From positions 15,276,673 to 15,340,672 of the forward strand of contig NC_063177.1 of the NCBI RefSeq assembly GCF_023159225.1: DNA of 64,000 nucleotides, written 5' to 3'. The first letter of the stretch is position 1, and every line of letters starts with the position of its first letter. Made by a program: the position numbers and the translations under genes. This document shows, in pieces, positions 54,786-64,000 of the stretch. The notes beneath the pieces were generated by a model, which was not told where the DNA came from, ran no database searches, and worked only from the letters and a program-made list of their open reading frames with translations. Source of the DNA: Perognathus longimembris pacificus (lineage: Eukaryota; Chordata; Mammalia; Rodentia; Heteromyidae).

Positions 54786-55368
54786 TTACCAACATTTTAA
54801 GAAGAAAACAAGTGTAAATATAAAACACACTCCCCAATCAACATAGAAAAGAAATAAACGAAGGTACTTAGAAGACAAACTAGGAGCTTGAAAATGATCA
54901 AGCTTAATAATTATGAATTTTATTGCTTATAGTAAGTAATAAAGAGGAGGATGGGGGGAAAAGACATATAGAAAGGGAAGGGAATAAGTGAGATATTACA
55001 TATGGAAATAATAGTAAGATGTAGCACATTATAGTAGATACAAAACAATAAACATAAAACAACAAAAGAGAAAGATAAACATCAATATTTCTTTTTTGTT
55101 GATACTATATGGATTATTTTCTCAGAGATCTTGTGATGTTTTTCTGTAGAGTTACTATTTATGTCATTCTGCCATCTACCATATTTTCCATTAAGGACTA
55201 GAGAATGGGAGACATTTCCCATGTTAAGTTTTCGTGGCATATCTCCATTTCTCATAGTTAGCTCATCAATCAGTGAGAGTTCTTTGTTTTATAAATGTAA
55301 ATTGCAGAATTCCATCTGATCTCCATCTCCTGTTTACTGTTTCTTTCCTTTAATTCTCCCCCCAAATT
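54786..55368. other. Intergenic, no gene seen
   Basis: AT-rich sequence; nothing recognised with confidence. Confidence 0.4.
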
Positions 55369-56025
55369 CCAGTGGTATTCTTTTTAAAATTTTAATTTTA
55401 TTGTCAAAGTGATGTACAGAGAGGTTGCAGTTAACTACGTTAGGTAGTGAGTACATTTCTTGACAAACTTGTTAACTCTTCCCTCATTTTTCTCCCACTG
55501 TTCTCATCCCTAGCTCCCCACCCCGGAGTTGTACAGCTATTTTCCAACACATTGTCTTGTATCTGTTGCATTGTTTTGCCCTTTGCCCTTTGTCTCACCA
55601 TTCTGATGTGCCCCTACTCTTCCCTAATTCAGATAAACATATATGCATTATCCACAGTACCAAAATCAAATACAGTGACAACAGGGGCTAAACTACAGGG
55701 AAGAAAAATGCAAGGAAAAAGAAATAATTTCACATGGCACATTAAAAATAACAACAACAATGAAAAACAACTTGTTTCCATATCTTTGAGTTCATTTTGC
55801 CTAGCATCATCTTATTATATGATGATATGTGCAAATCTTTGAGCTACTTTGATCCTCGGCTAGGAATACCATAGACATATACCAATTATTACCAGTGAGA
55901 GAAAACATAGTCTATGTTTCTTTGGGTCTGGCTCACTTCCCTTAGTATGATTTTTCCCCCTAAATCTTTCCATTTCCTTATGAATGGAGCAATGCCATTC
56001 TTTCTGATGGAAGCATAGAATTCCA

Positions 56026-56062
56026 TTGTGTATATCTATCTATATATATCTCTACATATCTA

Positions 56063-56107
<45 letters not shown>
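56026..56107. repeat. (ATCT)n microsatellite
   Basis: A tetranucleotide run of about 15 units, preceded by degenerate TATATC units. Confidence 0.95.
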
Positions 56108-56689
56108 CACATTTTCTTGATCCATTCATCTACTGAGGGGCATCTGGGTTGGTTCCATAACTTAGCTATGGTAAATAATGCTGCTGGTAGCTTTAGTATG
56201 GCCTGCTTTCCAGAGTGGTTGAACAAGTTTACACTCCCACCAACAGTGTAGTAGTGTTCCCTTTTGGCCACATATCTGCCAGCATCTGTTATTTTTTTTC
56301 TTGATAATAACCATTATTACTGGGGAGAGTTGGAATCTCATTGTTTTGATATGCATTTCTTTTATGGCCAGAGATGTTGAGCACTTCTTCATGTGTCTAT
56401 TGGCCATTCTCATTTCCTCCTCAGAGAAATCTCTCTTTAAGTCATTAGGCTGTTTATTAATGGGGCAGTTGTTTATCTGAAGCTTTGTTTTGGGGAACTT
56501 AATTCTTAGAGTTCAAAGTATATTTTAGATATGAGGCCCTTGTCTGTTGTATGGCTAATGAAGATCTTCTCCCAATCTGTGGGCTTTCTATTTACCTTGA
56601 AAACTATCTCTTTTGCCATGTAGAAGCTCTGCAATTTCATGTAATCCCATTTGTCCAAACTTTCTTTGATTTGTTGTATTTCTGGACTT

Positions 56690-56902
56690 TTTTTTTTTTT
56701 TTTTTTTTTTGGCCAGTCCTGGGCCTTGGACTCAGGGCCTGAGCACTGTCCCTGGCTTCTTCCCGCTCAAGGCTAGCACTCTGCCACTTGAGCCACAGCG
56801 CCGCTTCTGGCCGTTTTCTGTATATGTGGTGCTGGGGAATCGAACCTAGGGCCTCGTGTATCCAAGGCAGGCACTCTTGCCACTAGGCTAGATCCCCAGC
56901 CC
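56690..56902 (-). mobile_element. IDL-Geo SINE in L1
   Basis: A minus-strand dimer, nearly identical to 8533-8751 and 22743-22956, with a 24-base T run. Flanked by gactttttttt at both ends. Confidence 0.93.
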
Positions 56903-57389
56903 CGACTTTTTTTTTTAACATAGTTTCTACCTGTGCCAAGGAGCCCTAGTGTTTTTCCTATTCCTTCCTGTAATGTTTTCAGGGTATCTGCTTTTACCTC
57001 AAGGTTTTGATCCATTTGAGATTGATTCTGGTGTAGGGTGATATGTAGGGATCTAGCTTTATTTTGTACAAGTTTTTAACTAATTTTGCCGGCATCATTT
57101 GTTAAAGAGGCTGTCTTTCTTCCATCATATTTTTGGCTCCCTTATGAAAGATTAGGTGAACATATGTCTGTCCAGTGGTATTCTTTTGAGGAATTTAAAA
57201 AATTATCTTCAGGTAGTTATACAAAGAAGTTGCCATTTAACAGTGTGAGTACACTATCTTGATCATTGTCACCCCTTTCAACAACTCTCCCTGTACCAGT
57301 GCCCTCAAATGCTATATTTCAGATTTGTGTAGATGCAGGAAAGCACTACTGCCTCTAGTCTGACCTATTTTCTTCATTTCATTTTCTTT

Positions 57390-57603
57390 GTGCAAGCAAT
57401 GTGGCCTAGACACCATTCCTGGGTTCTTTTGCTTAAGGCAAACATTCTCCAACTTGAGCCAGAGCTGTTTTTAGCTTTTGGGGGTTAATTGGAAATAAGA
57501 GTCTTGCAGCTTTTTCCTATGCAGGTTGGCTTTGAGCCACTGTTCTCAGATCTCAGAATTCTGAGTAGCTAGGATTACAGATGTGAGTTTCCAGCACCCA
57601 GAT
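57390..57603 (-). mobile_element. B1-Geo dimeric SINE
   Basis: 'gggggttaattggaaataagagtcttgcag' and 'ctgagtagctaggattacagatgtgag' define it; the Geo end is diverged. Confidence 0.72.
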
Positions 57604-58330
57604 TGATCTCTTTTTGTTGTTGTTGTTGTTTTTTTAATATGGGTCATTGACATTGTGCAAATATTCAGTTGAGTTTTGTGTTTATCTTACACTCTGAATC
57701 TCTGTGAATTACCTCAAGTTTTTAGTCTTTAGGATTTTTATATAAATAACTCTATACAGCCATCTGTGAATGAACAGTTACTTTTTTCCTAATTTGTATA
57801 TCTTTTAAATGTTTTCCTAATTTCTCTGGATAGGACTTCCAACAATTTGTTGAATAGTGGGGATCCTTGCCTTGTTGCAGATCTTTACGAGAGTGTCTTT
57901 TAGTCTGTCATCATCAAGTGTGAGATTAGCTATATGTTCCTCATAAATGTACATTAACATCTTGGTACATTTTATTACTACTTCTTTGTTTTTTCTTATC
58001 ATGAATTGCCATTGAATTTTTACAAAATGATTTTCTTATACTGATTGAGATAAACATGTATTTCTGAACTTTGTTCTACTAATGTATTTTATGGTCATTT
58101 TTTATCTTATATTGAGTCACCATTGCATTCTTGGAATAAGGGCCTTGGGATATAGTGGTTTCCTTTAACGTAGTGTTTGATTTTTTTTTCTTATTTATTG
58201 TCAAAGTGGTGTGGATTTGGTTTTATTGCACCTTTCAATTCAAAAATTATCTGGCAATTGTTGGATTTTGTCACATCAGTTTCACTGATTTGGAAGTTGA
58301 TTAAACCATTCAATATTTTTTTGTTCTTAT
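57604..58330 (-). mobile_element. Old L1 ORF2 (RT region) fragment
   Basis: Antisense text equivalent to L1-A 6250-6660 ('gaatagtggggatccttgccttgt', 'tgagtcaccattgcattcttgg'), strongly diverged. Confidence 0.65.
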
Positions 58331-58675
58331 ATGTCAGTCAGTTTTGCATCACTGTAACAAAATACACAACCAGGACAACTTAGAGGAGCAAAGCTGTCTT
58401 TTAGCTCATAGTTATAAATGTTGAGGTCCATGTTCACTTCACTCCATGTTGATGGCCTGATTATGAGGTTGTAAAGTGTGACAGAAGGGTAGGATGTACA
58501 AAAGCACATCTTTAACAGTGGCACTCTGTTTCAAAACATCAAATGCCTCCATGGGTAATTTTTTTCTCTATTTGCTTGCCAAACTTCCTCTGGGTAAAAT
58601 TTCATACTCTTAAAATATTTCAAAGCATTCAGTCTGATCTTTGATGGTTTCCCCAACCATTCTTCTTTACTCAAA

Positions 58676-58897
58676 AATGCAATCTCCAAGGGCTGGGAAT
58701 ATGGCCTAGTGACAAGAGTGCTTGCCTCCTATCCATGAAGCCCTGGGTTTGATTCCTTAGCACCACATATATAGAAAATGGCCAGAAGTGGCGCTGTGGC
58801 TCAAGTGGCAGAGTGCTAGCCTTGAGCAAAAAGAAGCCAGGGACAGTGCTCAGGCCCTGAGTCCAAGCCCAGGACTAGCAAAAAAAATGCAATCTCA
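58676..58897 (+). mobile_element. IDL-Geo SINE
   Basis: A complete plus-strand dimer with a short A tail; flanked by aatgcaatctc at 58677-58687 and 58887-58897. Confidence 0.92.
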
Positions 58898-61200
58898 ACT
58901 GACACAGGGCCCCTTGGCAATCCTCTAAGCAAGTGTGAGTAAGCATCTACTTACCTCCTGATTCCTGCCATTTCCATTCCACAGAGTATAATCAGGTGTG
59001 ATCATACACTGAAATCAGCCAAAACACAGGCCTCTGAGGGAGTGCTTTTAATGAGTTCCTTTAGGATCTAAACTCTCCTGTGGTGCAGGACTTCTTAGGC
59101 CTCAGGGATAAGTAGAATGAGAAATGTGGACTGAGGTGGCACAGACTTACCTGATGATTAATGGTTGTTACTTCAAATTCATACAAAGAATAAACAGGAG
59201 AAAGACCCTAGATATTCTGAGAAAGTTGGGAAGAGGGCAAATGAGCCTTGGAGCCCTTCCAACGTGAGACCTTTGATTTCCCAGGTCATATGGTGTTCTG
59301 TATGATGCCTTTTCAGGTATGATTTTTTTTTAATCTTTTTCCATCTCTCTGTCTTCCAAGTCTTTCCACATTATACAAACACTATGATGGAAGTTCACCC
59401 TTTATACTTTTTATTAATGATAGCAGTTGTTAGTACTGTTTAGTGTATTCTCACAAGATTGTGTCATTTAACGTAATGACACCTCTGTGAGGAAAGCATT
59501 TAATACAGAGTTTCTCACCAGTTTGTGGTAAAAATACTCATGGAGCTTTACAATACTTTGTGTCAACCCTTCTACCTAAGAAAATTTGATCACATTTATT
59601 CATAGACAACACAGAATCTGTGCTTTCAAAATGCATTGTACAATTTTCTGTAAGTATGGTCTATAGCCTATAAGAGAAAGAGTTACAAAGGTAAAATTTG
59701 AACCTTTATGCATCTGTGAGACAGTGGAGTGTGAACTTGGGTCCTCATGATTAAGCAGGTGCTCTACCACTTGAGCCATGCCTCCAGTCTTGAACTTTTA
59801 CAGTGTGAGAATACACATCAAGCCCATGGAATCAAAACCAGGACTTGACACAGAGTAAGTAGGTGCTTCACATGCAAATTGTTTTTCACAGCACCTTCTT
59901 CTTCAGTCTGAGCACACACATCAACTAGGAGAGGGAGATGAGAAGCATTACCCAGGGAACAACCAAGGCTCAGGTACCCAATAGAGGTATTGTCAGAAAG
60001 TGATGTCTCTGTTTTATGATGACTAATAAAACGTAGATTCTGCCATGGGTCCCCCTAAATTCCTAGGGAAGCACCATTCTGAGAAGTCAGGTATGTAAAA
60101 TTTCATTGGTATGTAAAATTTCCCATACTACAACACCTACACATTATGTACAGACATGATTAAAAAACTGGTAGTGTGTCCTGATTAAATATCATCAACA
60201 AAATGAAAATTCCTGAAGTGGACTCAGTTTCGTCCCTTTAGGGGAGAGGCTTCCTAAGTGCCTTATCCCTAGTCTTCTCAAAGGCGTCTGAGGTATGGAG
60301 ATCTGGAAAGGAACTAGCATGATATCCTAAAGGTAGAAATAAACTGGAATGATGTCTTAAAGGGGAAAATTATTTCTTTCTCCCCATGTGACTCAGTTTG
60401 ATTTTTTTCATCCAAGATTAGTGAATCACAAGAAAAGAAAATATTATACATATTGGATTATATGATTTATGTTTTGGATACACATTTTCATGAAACAGTA
60501 GCCACATTCATACACTATGCCAGGTGCTGGCCATGTTGCACACCTTAAAGCAGACAGGGCTTTTCTTGCATTTACAGTTTGGTGGAAAGTCAGCTATAAA
60601 TTCAAGATTCAGATATATAGTGTTGTGGTATGTGACCAGAGCATAAACATAGGAAAACAAGGAAGGCTTAGCTAAGTATCACATAATTTATACCTGAAAG
60701 ACAAGAAAGAGTAAGCATGGTAAAGCAGCGACAAAGGGAAGATGGAGGTAGGAGAGAGGAGTGGAAAATATGAACATTTTCTACATCAGAGGTGAGGCAT
60801 CATGGGGACAGATAATTGTGGAAGTGGGAAAGGAAAAAAGAGGACAAAAGTGGCAGAATCTACAGTACTTTTAGATTAGATTAGATATGGAAAGATTGAA
60901 AAATGAATGGATGAAAGAAAATGTTAAGGTTTCTAACTTGAGCCTGGGTGCCTTTCAGTGAGATATGAATTGGGAAAAAGAAAGTGTAAGCCAGGAGCTT
61001 CATTATAGATCTATGAGCTGAAGGTAGTTCTGGTAAGTGGCTGGTGATAGGGTCTTATTGGTGATTAAAAGCTTTGTTTGTGATGTTCAGATGTTTATCT
61101 GTGATCCAAGAATACTTTCATGGAGGTATCCATAAAAATGAGAGAACAGTACTTGGGGAAACAAAAGCCCCAGTGAAGATAGTGTTAGAAAGGAACTGAT
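58898..61200. other. Upstream region of the plus-strand OR
   Basis: No coding exon recognised. A possible old LTR trace lies near 58900-59330. A short tRNA-like SINE relic lies at 59733-59790 (minus strand GGCTCAAGTGGTAGAGCACCTGC). Scattered similarity to 29910-30230 upstream of the OR pseudogene suggests duplicated flanks. Confidence 0.4.
59733..59790 (-). mobile_element. ID-like SINE relic
   Basis: The minus strand has an A-box-like GGCTCAAGTGGTAGAGC and a B-box-like end. No tRNA fold or 3' end is complete, so this is a SINE relic, not a tRNA gene. Confidence 0.4.
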
Positions 61201-61204
61201 TGGA

Positions 61205-61840
61205 AAAAAATCACCTTAAGTGAAGCCACACCCAAAGAAACATAGGCTACATGCTTTTCCTCATTTGTAATAATTAGAATGTGCCTATAAATCTATAAGT
61301 AAACCCAGTGGATAGTGAAAGACAAAAATTACTCTTTGGTATGATTAAACAGGACTCTAAACATTCACAGTGAGACAAAAGAAAGATATTCTCAGGAGAG
61401 GATCACAACGGCTCAATAGCTATGTGCATACAATCATATAAAATAAGCTTCTCAGAATTAACTCCAAGGAAAGGAAACAGGTGGTTGTTTTAATTGTACT
61501 GTTTGAGGTTCTTTTTTTCTTCTTGTTTTTTCCCCCTCTGGTCATTATTTTTTTTTTCTGCACACTGTGTCTTGTATATAAGTTTATCTGATTTGGGGAT
61601 TGGAGGGGGAAGCATAGTAATGGTGGGACAAGGGGTGAGATAATTCAGCAGTGATACTCATTAGATACTATGTTGGAAATGAACTATACAACTTGGGAAG
61701 GGAGGAAGACTGGGAAGGGGGAACTGAGAGAAAATGAGAGAGGGGTAATACTGTTAAATAAGAAGTGTACTCATTATCTGACTTACTTAACTGTAGCCTC
61801 TCTGTACATCACCTTTACAATAAAAAAGAAACCAATTGTA
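61205..61840 (+). mobile_element. 5'-truncated L1, 3' end
   Basis: 'accttaagtgaagccacacccaaagaaacataggc' through 'ctctgtacatcacctttacaataaaaaag'. A segment at about 61290-61390 breaks the usual order and may be a small insertion. Confidence 0.78.
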
Positions 61841-62111
61841 ATAATTAAGAATGGATGTCTGTGGAACTATGGGATATCAGTGACACATAGAAAGCAATAT
61901 ATGTCAGTTTTACTAGGCAAGGAAGAGTGAAAATTGTTAATCTACTGAGAAGTGATGAAAACGAGAGGCGACAGACTACGTAAAGTGGCATGTTTTAGTT
62001 GTAGGTAGCTTTTGTATAATAAAGGTAACATAAATTGTTGCAGAACATCTAAAAGATCATGTCTCATACAAATGCATTAATATATAAATGAGTTTCTAAG
62101 AGACCATATTA

Positions 62112-62124
62112 TTTTTTCTTAAAG
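62112..62124 (+). promoter_or_regulatory. Candidate splice acceptor for the plus-strand OR
   Basis: ttttttcttaaag ends 16 bases before the ATG, the same position and sequence as in the two other copies. Confidence 0.7.
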
Positions 62125-62140
62125 GTCCTGGAGACAGAGC

Positions 62141-63085
62141 ATGTCAGGAAAGAACCAAACTATCATCTCAGAGTTCCTCCTCCTGGGCCTGCCCATCCAG
62201 CCAGAGCACCATAACCTGATCTATGTCCTGTTCCTGACTATGTACCTCACCACTGTCCTAGGAAACTTCCTCATCATTGTCCTCATTAGACTGGACTCAC
62301 ACCTCCATACCCCCATGTATTCTTTTCTCAGTAACTTATCCTTCTCTGACCTCTGCTTTTCCTCTGTAACAATGCCTAAATTGCTACAGAACATGAAGAG
62401 CCAAGTCCCAGCCATCCCCTTCGCAGGCTGCCTGACACAGATGTATTTCTTTCTGTTTTTTGCAGACCTTGAGAGCTTCCTCCTTGTGGCCATGGCCTAT
62501 GACCGCTATGTGGCCATCTGCTTCCCCCTGCACTACATCAGCATCATGAGCCCCAAGCTTTGTGTGGGTTTGGTGGTGCTGTCCTGGGTGCTGACCACAT
62601 TCCATGCCATGCTGCACACCCTGCTCATGGCCAGACTGTCGTTCTGTGAGGACAATGTGATCCCTCACTTTTTCTGTGACATGGCTGCTCTGCTGAAGCT
62701 GGCCTGCTCTGACACTCATGTTAATGAATTGGTGATCTTTATCATGGGAGGCATCATTCTTGTGATCCCATTTGTACTCATTACTGTTTCCTATGCCAGA
62801 ATTGTGTCCTCTATTCTCAGGGTCCCTTCTGTTCGCGGCATCCGTAAAGCCTTCTCAACTTGTGGTTCTCATCTGGTGGTGGTGTCCCTGTTCTATGGGA
62901 CAGTCATTGGTCTCTACTTATGTCCATCAGGGGGTAACTCTATTGTGAAGGAGACTGTCATGGCGATGATGTACACTGTGGTGACCCCCATGCTGAACCC
63001 CTTCATCTACAGCCTGAGGAACAGAGACATGAAGGGAGCCCTGGGAAGGGTCTTTTGTAAGAAGAGAATTTCTTTCTTCATATGA
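62141..63085 (+). CDS. Or1e-like: Olfactory receptor, OR1E-like, intact
   Basis: An odorant receptor GPCR of olfactory neuron cilia, coupled to G-olf. It is a single coding exon of 314 residues, the usual length, with no stop or frameshift. It has an NQT glycosylation site at residues 5-7, GN in TM1 (41-42), LHTPMY at 55-60, C97 and C179 for the disulphide, [10 protein letters not shown] at 118-127, [10 protein letters not shown] at 236-245 and [12 protein letters not shown] at 283-294. It is very similar to the minus-strand gene at 47400-48344 throughout. Differences lie mainly in TM3-TM6 and the second extracellular loop, where odorant contacts are expected. The pyrimidine-rich acceptor at 62112-62124 supports this ATG. 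The subfamily call should be confirmed by phylogeny. Confidence 0.97.
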   Translation: MSGKNQTIISEFLLLGLPIQPEHHNLIYVLFLTMYLTTVLGNFLIIVLIRLDSHLHTPMYSFLSNLSFSDLCFSSVTMPKLLQNMKSQVPAIPFAGCLTQMYFFLFFADLESFLLVAMAYDRYVAICFPLHYISIMSPKLCVGLVVLSWVLTTFHAMLHTLLMARLSFCEDNVIPHFFCDMAALLKLACSDTHVNELVIFIMGGIILVIPFVLITVSYARIVSSILRVPSVRGIRKAFSTCGSHLVVVSLFYGTVIGLYLCPSGGNSIVKETVMAMMYTVVTPMLNPFIYSLRNRDMKGALGRVFCKKRISFFI

Positions 63086-63625
63086 TTGTAATACTTGGGA
63101 TTTTTTAAATCATTTTTTCCAATAGCGGTATTAATAGTTGAATGATATTCCACACTTCCTTCTGCTCACTACCAAACATTCTATTCAATAAAAACACATA
63201 ACTATCAATAAATGAGAAGGTTGTCATAAGGATATCTATTTGATATCAAAGAGGTTCTAGTAACCATTTAGGTCACTTTAACTATTAATTCCACTAATTA
63301 TGGAAGTCATACCATAAAATAATATTTTAATTACTGGCACATTTTAACTATGCAATGGGCAGTCACTGTAAACTTTTTAACTGAAGTTTTGGTCCCTATG
63401 TTTTTCATCACTAATTTATCACAGGTTATTTTTATTTTCTGTATGAGACTGGGACTCAAACGTGGTATCTGATGCTTTTGCTCTACCACCTGAGCCTTGC
63501 TTCCAAACTCCTCATGTTTTTCTTAACACATCAACTTTCTCCTATTCTTGTGACTGTGTACTTCCATATTAATTCTGAGTAAGAGTTAAATATTGTGGTG
63601 CTTTGCTCACCCTTCTAACTTTTCT
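63086..63625. other. 3' flank of the OR gene
   Basis: AT-rich. AATAAA at 63187-63192 is a plausible polyadenylation signal about 100 bases after the stop codon. A tRNA-like SINE relic lies at 63445-63510 on the minus strand (GGCTCAGGTGGTAGAGC). Confidence 0.45.
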
Positions 63626-63639
63626 TTTGTAAAAGATTT

Positions 63640-64000
63640 TCATTTAATTTTATCACAAAGGTGTTACAGTTATATAAGTCAGGCAAAAAGTACATTCCTT
63701 TTCAGAGAAGGTCACCTCTCACTCTGTTTTTCCTTCCTGTCCCAACCTCAAGTTGTATAGTTCATTTTCAACAGAGTGTCTAGTGAGTACCACTGGTGCA
63801 TTTGTTAACTCTTTGTCCTTCCATTTTTGTGCCCCAGCTTGCTCTCCGAAAAACAGATAAATGCACGAACAAGCCAAAAAAAAAAAAAAAAGAGAGAGAA
63901 AGAAAGAAAAGAAAACAAAAATAGAAGCAAAGAAAAAACCTCATTCCCATTTCCCGGAGTTAATTTCTAAAAATATTATTTTATTTGATCAGATACACGT
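63640..64000 (-). mobile_element. L1 3'-UTR fragment, runs off the window
   Basis: 'cacaaaggtgttacagttatataagtcaggcaaaaagtacattcc' and 'agttgtatagttcattttcaacagagtgtctagtgagtacc' match 48986-49275. An A-rich and GAAA-rich stretch lies at 63875-63930. Confidence 0.72.

Larger units (their letters stand above)
55369..57187 (-). mobile_element. 5'-truncated L1 with perfect TSD
   Basis: Minus-strand L1 from ORF2 (about 57171) to the 3' UTR (55385). It is bounded by a perfect 16-bp duplication, ccagtggtattctttt, at 55369-55384 and 57172-57187. An IDL-Geo SINE (56690-56902) and a tetranucleotide repeat (56026-56107) interrupt it. ORF2 text is close to L1-A but has many changes. Confidence 0.93.

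Noticed and set aside
62384..62719. 111-codon minus-strand frame
   Set aside because: Antisense to the intact OR gene, no independent support.

Overview
This is a mammalian (rodent) intergenic and olfactory-receptor window. It contains no bacterial-type features. The best clue to the organism is the SINE content. About ten copies carry an ID-like, tRNA-derived left half (IDL) joined to a right half of the Geo type. Many other copies join a 7SL/B1-like half to the same Geo half. From established knowledge, the IDL-Geo dimer is restricted to geomyoid rodents (kangaroo rats, pocket mice, pocket gophers), so the window most likely comes from that group.

The only host protein-coding genes I can support are olfactory receptors of the OR1E type. 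They are a decayed copy at 30874-31790 (+), an intact 314-residue gene at 47400-48344 (-) and an intact 314-residue gene at 62141-63085 (+). All three have a pyrimidine-rich splice acceptor just upstream of the ATG, as expected for OR genes whose coding exon follows non-coding 5' exons.

Most of the rest is mobile DNA. Two full-length LINE-1 elements lie on the minus strand. L1-A (3917-11840) is nearly intact, with ORF1 open and ORF2 broken by one nonsense codon. L1-B (32820-40656) belongs to a different subfamily, has many frameshifts, and has a YY1-type 5' end and a 54-bp tandem repeat in its 5' UTR. Both have target-site duplications. Many shorter L1 pieces are present, including two with the 5'-inverted structure typical of twin priming.

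Between 16.7 and 27.9 kb lie two betaretrovirus-like (class II) endogenous proviruses. ERV-1 (16699-20436, +) has both LTRs, a tRNA-Lys type primer site, a gag stub, an integrase and a broken env, but lacks most of gag-pro-pol. ERV-2 (20439-27468, -) keeps gag, pro, RT, RNase H and integrase in decayed form, has no recognisable env, and carries a 32-bp minisatellite next to its 3' LTR. Sequence from just inside its 3' end is repeated outside its 5' LTR, which points to a tandem proviral rearrangement sharing one LTR. A related solo LTR sits at 51876-52364.

I did not find a previously undescribed biological system. The most informative signals are the ERV junctions, the near-intact L1, the double SINE insertion into one site and the OR duplication with one dead and two intact copies. 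Boundaries of old repeats are approximate because they were judged by eye.
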